A stretch of DNA of 64,000 nucleotides, taken from the NCBI GenBank assembly GCA_947172415.1, contig OX359190.1, positions 2,852,001 to 2,916,000 of the forward strand. Direction: 5' to 3'. This DNA is from Chondrosia reniformis (taxonomy: Eukaryota > Porifera > Demospongiae > Chondrillida > Chondrillidae). The notes beneath the pieces were generated by a model. That model was not told the DNA's origin, did not search any database, and saw nothing but the letters and a program-made list of their open reading frames with translations. Position numbers and translations under genes: made by a program. This document shows positions 22,301-33,800 of the stretch, piece after piece. The first letter of the stretch is position 1, and each line of letters starts with the position of its first letter.

Positions 22301-22445
22301 AATCTTCTTAAAGCACTTACTGAATGCTGGTACGGAGGAGAGTTTGAAGCTGTTTTGTACAGTTCTTCGACAAACATCTAATGACTATCAGATTCATGAA
22401 GAGATTCTTGAGAAACTGAAAGCTGATTTCAAATTTGGAATGTAG
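13395..22445 (+). CDS. Kelch-Roc-COR-CARD protein (receptor-type GTPase), copy 1
   Basis: Five exons in phase: 13395-13409, 14020-14886, 19229-21709, 21878-22007 and 22132-22445, about 1268 residues. Exon 2 (residues about 6-294) is a Kelch beta-propeller with repeated Gly-Gly turns (VYGGYC, LIGGRD, VSGGRG, TIGGSG). Exon 3 carries a Roc-type GTPase: P-loop GGPRVGKTS near residue 317, DTGGQ near 577, VGTH near 670, then a COR-like region. Between P-loop and DTGGQ lies a long insert with a GQGKGSQGEE repeat. The last exon (about 104 residues) resembles a CARD of the death-domain fold. Roc-COR proteins are nucleotide-driven switches; CARDs recruit partners through like-like contacts. No signal peptide or membrane segment is seen, so a cytoplasmic protein is likely. 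It is head-to-head with the collagen-like locus and convergent with STAT. The tail could also be another death-fold subtype. Confidence 0.85.
14927..15075. repeat. Short inverted-repeat element in receptor intron
   Basis: Ends ACAAGTCTTGTTAACATT and its complement, about 35 bases paired, around an internal segment of about 75 bases. A related, more decayed block lies at 15559-15652. Both are kept in unit 2 near 42568 and 43193. No coding capacity; likely a MITE remnant. Confidence 0.6.
15853..16543. mobile_element. 691-bp TA-flanked MITE, unit 1 only
   Basis: Terminal inverted repeats CGGTACATCTCGTAAAAAAG (about 40 bases in all, few mismatches) with TA on both sides (15851-15852, 16544-16545). 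Internal sequence is rich in ACGGGCGTA-like motifs and has no long open frame. Unit 2 has the uninterrupted target GTGTATGTAGACC near 43487, so the insertion postdates the split of units 1 and 2. Confidence 0.9.
16930..17175. repeat. Foldback whose loop is inverted relative to unit 2
   Basis: Arms about 16962-17028 and 17105-17172 are inverted copies (TTTTTCTAACACACTG against CAGTGTGTTAGAAAAA and beyond). The roughly 80-base loop contains AACTAAAAGCTATCTAGTAT. In unit 2 (43928-44130) the same loop is present in reverse orientation. Confidence 0.88.
18166..18681. mobile_element. 516-bp TA-flanked element in receptor intron, unit 1
   Basis: Ends CAGTGGGG and CCCCACTG with TA outside both, and weaker inverted similarity further in (GTTAGCCATG against TGGTTAGCTA). 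Minus-strand frames inside (18312-18569) look protein-like, and unit 2 has a similar frame, so it may be the remnant of a transposase. Shared with unit 2 at 45233-45742, hence older than the duplication. Confidence 0.75.
19485..19662 (+). repeat. Coding 30-bp minisatellite in the receptor insert
   Basis: About six copies of a 30-base unit reading GQGKGSQGEE in the receptor frame. Unit 2 has only a single remnant (EGQGEEE), which explains why its exon 3 is 772 codons against 827 here. The insert is low-complexity and hydrophilic, between P-loop and DTGGQ. Confidence 0.92.
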
Positions 22446-24846
22446 CTTTCAAATTTATCCGTCTCTCTTGTCTCTATATTTGTAACTTGCTCAATTTTTA
22501 ACTTATTTAGTCAATCAGTTTAATTTCTATTTGTTAATTGTTAATTTATATAAAATCCTTGGACCATGGTATATTATACACACTAAATACTTCTCCCTTC
22601 ATCAGTTCATGTTTAGGGACAAAAATACGTTTTGTAAAATATATGGTGTCGACCTGTTCCAGTTGAGAGAGATGTCTCAGTGTAGATTAGAACATAAAAT
22701 GGAAGTATACATGACTACTGGTCTGTAGTCAATCATGGATTGTATAGAGGAAGCTTGTTACAGCTAGTGCAGTGAAAATCAAACCAGTTGACCCGAACAA
22801 CCTCAGAGAGGTAGACTATCTAGCTACAAGTAGCAGTGTGTAGCAAGTCCAATGAAGTATGAAACATGCTTGTAATGTCTCTGAATACAGATGCTACTGT
22901 TTCTGTTTTGTACAGTCTGCGGCTACCTCACTGTGTGTGTGTGTGTGTGTGTGTGTGCGATGGCACTGGGTCCCTTCTGGACGATACCAGCACTGCCACA
23001 TGTAATACATTCTTACATAATACATGATAAAATTTGCCAGAAAGGTATTTTGAACAACTGGTAGAGAAGGTAAATAAGCTGTGAATCTTTACAACAAGAG
23101 AGAAAAATGTATATACGTATAAGGCAATGCGGAGAAGAGTATAACCCTGTTGATATAAGTATATAATAAAGTTGATTTGTCAAATTTTGAGTAATTTTTC
23201 TGTTCCAAAATTATTTAATTACATTGTAGCCTTTTAATAGAGTAGAAACTGGTTGCCTAGTAGTATACGTACACAAATTGCAACTATCACTCTAGTATAG
23301 CATGTTCATACACTTAGCATGCCCAGTGTTTTATTTTCATATTCCATGTAGTTTGCTATGACTGATGGTCTTTGATTTAATGGAGACCAGTTCCTTCTCT
23401 ATAGAGACCAGTCTACCTAGCCTGTACTGGCATAGAAACAGCTGAGCAGGTGGGGAGAGGGGGAGCTTAAGCCCCAAAGCCCCATAACCATCTATACCCT
23501 TGACTGGAGGACCTGAAGTTGTTACACCATCTGACAACTCGGGAGAGTGTGACGGTGAGTACATATTCACTGTAACACAGCTGTTGTGTGACGTTTTCAG
23601 TTTATTGCATAATAATTTAATAATTAATGCAATAATAGTATCAAAGAAATTGCCAACCAACTCTTGCAAGGAGTGGATGGAACACAGCTAATTACAGATG
23701 CCATTTGTCGGATAATCAATACGAAATCTTTTTGGAACACTTGAGAAGTAAAATACTTCCAAGTGTTTATATTTTCTGTAAGAGACTATGTATAAACGTA
23801 CATGAAGAAGTGACTAACAGACTGGAAGGGGAGACCAGAATATGGGTAGGTCCATGGCCATACACTTTAGCAACCAACACCAACTGACAACTTGGGAGAG
23901 TGTGATGGTGATTTGAGAACTTGTATTATTGGAATACTGTCAGAGTTGCTTGTTTACAAAGTGACACATTTTGTAACATTTCATCAGTTTAGTTTGGTCT
24001 GGCCATCCTGTTTTTTCTATATAAGTTCATTTTTAAATGTCTTTATTTATGGCTATTAAATAGCCTAACATGAGGCAGAAACCATTCCTGCAGGAAATAC
24101 ACTTGTAAAACCATGCATGCAGCCTCATATATATAGATGCTTTGATGGTTATGACAATAAGCATTTTACACTAATCATTAGTCATACAAATATAAAATGG
24201 ATTATTTAGATGCAGCATACAAACAATAATGTTTAAATACATACTCTAGTAACTTCCTGTGGATTATTACATTTGTGTGTGAGTGTGTGTTTATAAAAGG
24301 AGATACACTAAGCACACATATTAGATAAGAATGGAGAGAAGGGCATGTTGAGATGCTAAGAATGTTGTCTAGGAAAGAAACAAAAATTGAAGTGGTAGTA
24401 ACAAATAGCGATTTTTGGTGGCTCGATGATTAGTGGTACAGTGATCGCCCATCAAAAGTAGAATTAAACAGTCCCTGTGCGCCTGGAGGTTGGGGAAATT
24501 CTTCATGTTCATTCTATTTGGAGGAAACATGGAAAAAATGGTAGGTATGTAAAACACTAATAAAACATGATTCTAGCAATATCATGGCAAGTGGCATTCT
24601 AATAGGATTAAATGTAACAAATACCTCAGATAAGTATGCCTTAAAACAGTGAAGATACAATTTAGAGTATTTTAACTGAATTTATTTACTAGAAATCACA
24701 TTTGTCTAATAATTTAGCATTCACTGATCTAAATACTTTCTACCTATGAAGAATTTTATATGAGTATTCTTTTTATACATACCATACTACGTACAGGATA
24801 AAAAGGAGATAGAAAACTGTAAGTTCAGAATTATAGAAAATTAAAC
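22446..24846. other. Intergenic region between convergent receptor and STAT-A
   Basis: Contains a GT microsatellite (about 22931-22957), decayed copies of receptor exons 4 and 5 (separate entry) and a weak tRNA-like stretch on the plus strand near 24411-24490 (GGCTCGATGATTAGTGGT followed by a poor B-box). Nothing else recognised. Confidence 0.6.
23369..23915 (+). pseudogene. Decayed duplicates of receptor exons 4 and 5
   Basis: Bases 23369-23553 repeat exon 4 (GATGGAGACCAGTTCCTTCT-type start, GAGAGTGTGACGGTGAGT end) with a roughly 75-base insertion. Bases 23650-23760 match the start of the CARD exon (GGAGTGGATGGAA, then stops). Bases 23866-23915 repeat the exon 4 end once more. No usable frame. 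The same relics lie in unit 2 at about 50502-51053, so the tail duplications are older than the tandem unit. Confidence 0.82.
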
Positions 24847-27800
24847 CTAGATAGCTTTGGATGAGGATACAAGAGCCTTCTTGGGCTCTTTGTTCTTCTG
24901 TTGAGATAGCTGTTTGTAAACACTTATAATATGTATTCAGTAAGTAATTATCCGTTTCTAATAAACAAGTGTGAGTATTATGCAATGACTCACTCCAAAA
25001 GGTTGCAACGGAGAGGGCTGGTTCTGTTGTAGGAAAAAGTGATCAGTTATTAACAAAGTATTGTAGTCTATTACGTATATAACAATCAAACCACAACCGT
25101 TTCATTAAAGTATTGCAAACAAATACTGGAAACCAAATCCAAAACACCACCAGTGCTATGCCAGATCAAGCTGACCTGCATTAGCCAATTTCAAGTGAGA
25201 GATCTTAAATAGTGCTGATGATGATGTAATCCTAATATGGTCATATATGTCTACTGGCTACCACAAGTCACAGTATGAATCTACATATACATGCACACAG
25301 ACACACACAAGTATGTATGCACGTGAGAGAGGCTATCTTAAGCAATGGGTTAAGATAGCCAACCAATGCGGACAATGATGTCATCTATGGGTTTTTGGCT
25401 ACCATCATCCATAGGCTAATCTGTATGTATACATGCATGTACACATGTTGGTATACACTTACATGTAACCCGTATTGTGGCATGGGGGAGGGCTGTCCAA
25501 TGCTGTCTGGCCTTATCATCGGACTGCTCGGAGGTAAGGACCTGCAACAAAGTAAGGAACACTCCATGTACAGTGGAACGGTCACCTCTCTATGACAGTC
25601 TCTACTTAAAGTGGCCATTTCAATCAAGTCCCAAAAATTCTCCTTATTATCAGTGTTTAAAATTAAACAGATACCTTAAAACACTGAACAGCTATACAAG
25701 AGGTATATAAGAGGTATACAAGAGGTACGTATACAGGAGGTATACAAGAGGTATACAACAGGTATACAAGAGGTATACAACAATTATATATACAGTGGAA
25801 CCTCCATTAACGGACACCTCCCAACGGCGGACACTTGCGATAAAACGGACACATACACAGGTCCCGAACGATATCCATTAATCTCTGTATAAAAAACCCT
25901 CCAAAAACGGACACCTCTCTAACCCGTAAAACGGACAATAAAATACTCCCCGTTTGACCGACACAATACAAAAGAACCTCTGATAACGGACACTGCGGAC
26001 GCTTGCGCTATTTTCTCGGACACGTGATTAGCACCAGTTTATTAAGAAAAAATTGCTATTTTATTTTTACGGCACGATAAGTTCTCGGAGTCTATCAATG
26101 TAGTCTTGTGTGCCATAAAATCTATATTTGCAAGGGATTTCCATGCCATATCCTGCGCCACGATTAACAGCAGCTCCAATAACTTCAACCGCGGCTTTAT
26201 TAGTGCTTCTTTTCAGAAAGTGAGATTCAGCCGGTATGATTGTGCGCAGTATATAAACTTAAACTTAAAACAAAAACCTCTGAATAAAGGACACACTCCA
26301 TATAATGGACACATGCCTCTGTCCCAATGGTGTCCGTCTTAGGGAGGTTCCACTGTACTCACATTGAAGCTTCAGTGTTTGTTCGGGATGATCCAGGAGG
26401 GTGTAGCGAGACCACCACAGTGCATCCCACATACTTAGCTGGATCTGCTGACTCATCAATAGGCTCTGAATGGACCAATAAGAAAGAGTACATAAAACCT
26501 CACTTATCCAGACAATATGAGATCCAAGGAATTAGGAGTCTCAAATTAATCTTAACAAGAACTTATGTAGGTTACTGTGACGTATACAGTTTATTATTTA
26601 ATGAACCATCAACTGATTAATAAACCACAACTATTAAAATTTTGAAGGTTTTATAAATGAGGTATATTGTATAGGCTAAGACAATAAGGTATGTAGAATA
26701 TTTCAAGAGAAATATATGCTATAGTGCATATCACCATTAGGTTGCCTATATGTAATGAGAAGATTTAAGTTGATTTAAGTTATTTAAATAGAAAATGTAA
26801 TGATAGTTCAAAATAATATTGATTAAAAAATAAACCCTCATGAGATTATTGTACAATTCAAAACATAATAAGTCACATGAAGGAGTGGTAATGAAATTAT
26901 GTATATCTGTTAATACAGACAAAGTGACATGATGCAGGTGGTAGTGTTCCAGTTGGTATATTTACTTGCATACCATTCAGGCACAACATACTGAGGGTTT
27001 ATAATATAAATCATACTAAACATACGTGGATAGAATTTTGCAAATGCTTCATTCTTCAAAACACAGGGATACAAGTAAAGCAGCTCTTCCAAATCTCTAA
27101 TTCTGAATCAAGATAAGAAAAAATCAAAGTATTAGTCAAGATGCTCGATTCTTTTCTAAAAGCCAAAGTTGAAATAGTAACCACATTGTCATTCAAAGGT
27201 AACCAATTTATTTATTCCATGAATACTATATATAAACACCATTTTCTTATTGACATGGTTGACATCAATACGAGGCTAAGATAAATATTATTAGAATAGA
27301 CTGTTTTCCTCAACTAATCACTTAGGGAATACCTACAGAGCAAGCATGGCTTAATAAATCTCAAAAAATGGCTCACAATGTAAGCAAGCAGTGTTAGAAT
27401 ACTTCATACATACACACACATACATGTCCAGTAAAGGTTGAGTGGAATCAACTGCTATAACACACAGATGCTTGGAATGTACAGTATCTGCAGTAAACAC
27501 TTGCAAGGTCTTATAATAACTAGACCAAACTCTGAAAAGTGCCTCTTTAAGGGAGGGGAGCATCTGCCTTCACTTGCTGAAAGTCAAATTGCTAATTGGC
27601 AGATTGAATGTCATTTGATACCAATTACACCATGCATACGTACCTGGCAGAGAATGGACGGACATGCTGTAAGTCATTCTTTGTCCATGGCTGAACGCTG
27701 TATACTTCTGAACCAACAATTGTATCAACGTCTAACAGAATAAACAGTCAGATGAAGTATCCACAAGTAGACATACATACCATACATGACCGTAGCTTCA

Positions 27801-30800
27801 GTAATAGAGTCATGTGACTAACAATAGGGTCGTGTGACCAACACTTGGATCATGTGACTAATAATAGGGTCGTGTGACCAACACTTGGATCACGTGACTA
27901 ATAATAGGGTCATGTGACCAATACTTGGATCATGTGACTAATAATAGGGTCATGTGACTGATAATTGAATCATGTGGCTTACTTCTTGTATAAGCAATTG
28001 ATATGCCCCCTATGCCAGAGTCACTGAATCTCATTAAAAATGTACCTGGAACACACTGTGCAAGCTTTGTGTGAGCTTCATTCTTATCAATAAAACCTTC
28101 AATCAGACTGCAGAGGAAGAGTAGATGGATGGATGGATGGATGGATGGATGGATGGATGGATGGATGGATGGATGGAAGGACGGATGGATGGATGCATAG
28201 ATGGATGAATAATTGATAAATTGAAAATTTAACAAAGTAGAGAAATGGATAAATGAACAGATAGATGGACAGAGACATGGATGGTTAAATCACCCTGCTT
28301 CCCATTCCTTTTTGAAACAAGTCACAACTAATTCCCTTGCCTGATAAAACCACGACCAGAAGGTGAACATGACACCTTTCAAAGTGTCCTTTCCCACAGC
28401 CTGCCTGCCAACCTTGTAATTGGAAGGGTCCTCATCATGCCCTGAAGAGACATGGAGCCATTTTTTCATTGGACAGGTATACAGATATATAAAGATGGCC
28501 TTCCTTCTCCCTTACCTAATGAAGGTATTAGTTTGTGTGCCAAATAGTTTAGATTGCCTGGTGTCAATCCTCTGCCAGTGGTACTTGCAAAAAATGCCTT
28601 CAAAGCTTCGGCTAACTTTGGCCAATCCACTAAATCTGGTGTTTGAAATGGATTACGATTCTATAAGGAGGCAGATATACAGAATATCTTGTGTTTGACG
28701 GATAACAGTTTATGAGTTATTAGATAGAACAGTTTATGAATACAGTATTCTTTCAGGGGGTCCTGTGTTTGTTATTGATAAATTTCATGCAATAAATTAG
28801 AATATAATTATCGTTAAATAGTAGCTGATCTCGAATAGCGGCTGAATATCTCTAATCAACACGCTGGTCAAGGTGCAAACCGATCGCGATGTCTGACCAG
28901 TTTCCGTTGCAGTAGCGATGTCAAAGCGAAAAGTCCTACGATGTCTCCTTTAAGTTGTATCGCAGCATTGATGGCTGTGGAATGTGCTGCGAATATCTAT
29001 ACCAACACCAATTTTAGCTAATATTATATAGAAGCCAGGCTCGAATAGAAGCCCTGCTCGAATTGAACCTGGGTCAAAAACGACTGGAATGAAATAGAAG
29101 CCGGGGCTTCCATTCGGACAAATACGGTATACTATTTTTATAATGTCCACTTACAGGTTCTGCAAATGAGTTGTCCCAGAAGATTGTGAATTCAGCTTGC
29201 GGTTGCTGGTTGCCATGGACAATGACCACTACAGGAAGTGACATCACTTTGATGTTTACATTAATCTCTCCACCAATATTCACTTGAGTTTGAAAGAGCA
29301 ATGTAAACTTTTCTTCCATTACTGACTAAATAGAGATATTATGAAGATATGTGATTACGTAAATATAGGGAGATGTGCGAGTGTAAAGGTAGGACCTTTG
29401 ATTACCTCATTTCCTCTTCTTTCTGGTGATCTCTTGATTTTCTTCAATTGCTACATCAAAGACATGGGAAAAGCGTGCATACTGGTTAAATGCAGCAAAG
29501 CAAAATTCATTTTACAAAGTGGAAAATCACTGCAATATTACAGAACATGATTTTTCTATGCACATCAAAGTCTTTGCACATGAATTGTACAATCAACTGG
29601 TATAATTTAATTGCCATCCATTTTGTATTCCTGTGACACGACTGTGGGTTCACACCATAAATTTGATAAAATATTGATCGAGTCGATGATGGAGAGTGCT
29701 CTCATGATGTACATGTGATGTGCATGTGATGTGCATGTGATGTGCATGTGATGTGCTCACCATGCTGTTAAATGTGCAGGCAAGGACACCAGTAGAAGGC
29801 TGCAATTCCATTGTCTTCTTATAGTTTAGTAATTCTCCACTGTTCATACTGGCATCACACCTATGTACACACGTACTGTTAGATAACGTCATTTTTGTGA
29901 CCCCATGCAAGAATAAATTACTTGAAAATTTATTGATAAACAGAGAATAAAGTTATATGAGTACAGTCTTTGACTACAAGATAGGGCAGCTGCATTGTGA
30001 ATCTAATGACTACTTTACAATGCCAACTATGGGATCTGGGTTTTCCTAAAAGAATCATGGAAACCAAGGATCCTTCATGAAAATAAAAGATTGTCAAGTG
30101 TAGGGAACTAATCTAAAAAGTGTACTTTTTAATTTTTTGCTATGTTATTGTACAGATACGTATATATAGTGTACATATGTATGTGTATATATATACTGTA
30201 TATATATGTATAGATGGGATAGCCATCCATCCATCCAGCTACCACTTCACCCATCCATCCAGCTACCACTTCACCCATCCATTGAGCTACCACTACACCC
30301 ATCCATCCAGCTACCACTTCACCCATCCATCCAGCTACCACTACACCCATCCATCCAGCTACCACTTCACCCATCCATCCAGCTACCACTACACCCATCC
30401 ATTGAGCTACCACTTCACCCATCCATCCAGCTACCACTTCACCCATCCATCCAGCTACCACTTCACCCATCCATCCAGCTACCACTTCACCCATCCATCC
30501 AGCTACCATTTCACCCATCCATCCAGCTACCACTTCACCCATCCATCCAGCTACCACTTCACCCATCCATCCAGCTACCACTTCACACATCCATCCAGCT
30601 ACCACTTCACCCATCCATCCAGCTACCACTTCCAACTGGGTGGATGACATATTAAGGAGGGGCTAACTGATTAAATGATTTCTGATTATTTCTAGACTCT
30701 CAATTAATTATTGTAAGTAATATGTAGGCATTTCCTTGATTATAGTTAATATATACAGGTATCATGTCAATTAATTAAGTACGTAATTAATTGGACTTGG

Positions 30801-33800
30801 CAACTGTTTTATTGCACGCATATATGTACGAGTACATGCATAGAGTAATTAAATAATTAATTGAATGTCCTTGGCAACCTCAGATCATATCTTTTATCAC
30901 AAGCACTGTTTCCCAGCAACTGTACCACTCCTTTTAGTGTTCAAACTTGTCAGCTACCAAATTGAACAACAGCGCAAAAGGAAATGGCCGCAGTCTTGAC
31001 CAAAGAGGTAAAGACTTGTGATTCTGTGTCCACTGGTTAAAACTGGATCTAGTACTAACTCTAACCAGCTTTACTCGCAGGGACCACCCACCTCTGTCCA
31101 CTGTCCAATAATTACATCATACCTGTTGTGTACATCATAGCCTAGTTACTGCATTGGGTCTCCCGGGAGGTTAGGGTTACTGTATCATTCAAACTGAATG
31201 GAGAGGTACTGTCCAGTCCTGGGCAGACCAGATCAACCTCTCCAGATCAGAAAGAATGGTTATGCAAGAATTGGGGTTGCTAGGTAACAATTGCCAAGTC
31301 AGCCCTTTTACCTGTCATCATTGGCTGCCAGCAACAATAGACAATTTTAAAAGCACTAAAGATTAAGCATGTTAAGGACAGTGTTTAGATGCTTGTATAC
31401 TAAATACATACCAATTAATACCAAAGTAGTTTACAATATTCTTCTGCCTAGTCACATGTCTATGAAGCCATCAATATTAGGAGTTAGTAGGCACCACTGT
31501 ACACTGATGATAAGATGTAACTGGTACAATACATAGTACACACAGAATGATTGGTATAACACATTCTTTCAAAATGCTCTAGTAATGTCATTGAGCTGAC
31601 AGACACAACTGTTAGGGTCAGGTTGATCACGTAATCACAGACTTTCAGTCTTCTTTCTGTCATGTGGACAAACCTACTACATCACCAGACAGAATTATTA
31701 GAACTTGTACCCTCAAGTAAAACACAGCTGGTCACACTAGATCAATGAAACTTAACAACAACATGGCTGCTATGGGATACAAGGATGCCATAACATAAAA
31801 AACCAATGACGTCATATTTCACACTGTACCTACCACTCTAAGGAAGTAACTAATGTCTTAAAACTAGCCTCAATTCTTCGATAGATCAGGAAATTTGAAA
31901 TAAAATGATATCACAAGAAAGGGGAAACTCAAACTGTTTTGTCATATCCTATTTTGCCTATTTTCTTAAGATCTCATTTCAATCTATATGCATAGTTTAC
32001 ACTCTAAAACCATTTGACAATATCCATGTACAACATAACTCGCTACAGAGGAGAAAACATTAGCAGTGGTTGTATACTAGACAATGTGTGCAAATTTTCA
32101 GAGGCCATTTTTTCAATATTTCCCTTCGTATTTAACTGTCACAAATTGGAAAATCAATCATATTAATGCGGTAAGCAGGCCATACTCAAAAGTGCTTCCT
32201 CTGTCTGTATGGACCTACCTCTTCTCTGGTTCCCCATGCACCTGTCTTGCTTGCTGTTCACTGAGAGAGAATAAAGGGAAGACAGTAATTAACTCATCTA
32301 AACAATAAAGAGAGACTAAACAGTCACAAGCAGTGAGGAACAACAGCACATGCACCAGTAGCTACTCCCAGGAATGGAAGCAAGCAGTGCCGTTATAATA
32401 AAATAAGGATTCCTTCAAACTGACTCAATTTGACATATTGTACATTGCAAAATTTCCGCAATTAATAATTTTCGCAAATTTCGTAAATGGAGTATATTGC
32501 ACAATGTTTATTCACAAAAATTTCTCCCCACCCATTTAGACAGCGATTCGCGATTTTTTGGTTGAGAAAATTTTGCGATGTATGGTAGCAATTGAAATCC
32601 AAATTTTTAGATGTTCAAAGAGTCAAAGGATCATTCAAAAGATAACTAAAACAGCTTGTATGGATCTCTTTAGAGACAGCGGGTAATAGTCACATTTACA
32701 CTATCAAATAACTAAACACTAGCTAAATCTTGTCATCTAATTTATACTGTTTTTATGCAGTCTCTCTACTCCAAACTCCCTGTAATGTACAGCTCACTTT
32801 ATTATTGACACGACAACCTCCGGTGGACTCATGTGGAAGTTTAACTTGTTGCCAACCAACATTCTGACAGTAGCTGAGAAACGATTGGCCGTCTTCAGCA
32901 CTTGTGGAGGTTCTCTTTCCAGCACAAAACACCTGCCAACAAGTCAAATGAACATGTAATCACATGAAACCACCCAATTCTGGCTATATCATTGAGCAAT
33001 ACTTGCTATATCATTGAGCAATACTGCATTGAGCAATACTGGCTATATTATTGAGCAATACTGGCTATACCATTGAGCAATACTGGCTATACCATTGAGC
33101 AATACTGGCGGTATCATTGAGCAATACTGGCTATACCATTGGGCAATACTGACTATACCATTGAGTAACATACTGGCTGATGATATGTATAAAACTTTCC
33201 TTTAGAAAGGACACAGGGGGTGAGCAAAATACAATAATGGCTAGGTACCAATAATCAAAGTGATAATCAAACCACAACCATTATGAAACATCATGAAGAG
33301 GGGAACACTTGGAATTGAACCCTGGGCAGTTGGCTATAATCACCAGTCCTCTGCCACTGAGTTACAATTGAATATCATACAATTTGATGATATATAACAT
33401 AATGTAATTAAATCAGTATGTGGTCAATAAAGGGTAATATTTAGATAATTCACTCACTTTTTCACTAAAGTGACTAGCAGTCGGACAGCGTACTGGTGCA
33501 TCTGCTGGGGAGAGGGGGAAGCAGTGTGCATCTGTCCATGTTGCGACATCATCGCATTCTGATAAAGGGTTTCTAACTGCTTCAGCGGGTGACAGAGCTG
33601 CCAGTTTACTTCAGCTAGAATCTCACACCTACAGACGGGATCACACAGAAACACAAGTTAACAAAGCAGATCTACAGCAGGCCTGATGCTAGTGTTCAGA
33701 AGGAGGAGAGTCGAAAGTTTAAAGTGGCAGTTTTGTTTATCATATACATGTGCATGTATAGGTGCACAAACATAAACAAATGTAAACAAATCATAATATC

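Larger units (their letters stand above)
5724..33746. repeat. Tandem segmental unit 1 (about 28.0 kb)
   Basis: First copy of a large direct repeat. Order and sequence match unit 2 throughout: STAT coiled-coil exons, collagen-like locus with Tigger, Kelch-Roc-COR-CARD gene, decayed tail exons, 3' STAT exons. The left edge is where similarity to the region at 33747 begins, just after a short repeat of AGGGGTGTGTCCAGGCT-like blocks at 5640-5700. Sequence left of the edge is unrelated to the array. Edges are good to a few tens of bases, because I aligned by eye. Confidence 0.9.

Noticed and set aside
27351-27563. Minus-strand frame next to the STAT-A SH2 exons
   Set aside because: It falls inside an intron defined by phase-matched flanking exons, and its acceptor and donor are absent. 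The reading differs between units without signs of constraint.
30129-30655. Three overlapping long frames on both strands over the 24-bp minisatellite
   Set aside because: Repeat length divisible by three keeps frames open. The array lies between confirmed STAT exons, varies from about 17 to 10 copies and has no splice signals in frame.
33301-33372. Functional tRNA gene on the minus strand
   Set aside because: A and B boxes are recognisable, but the anticodon loop lacks U33, the stems mismatch and no acceptor stem closes. It is better read as a SINE head.
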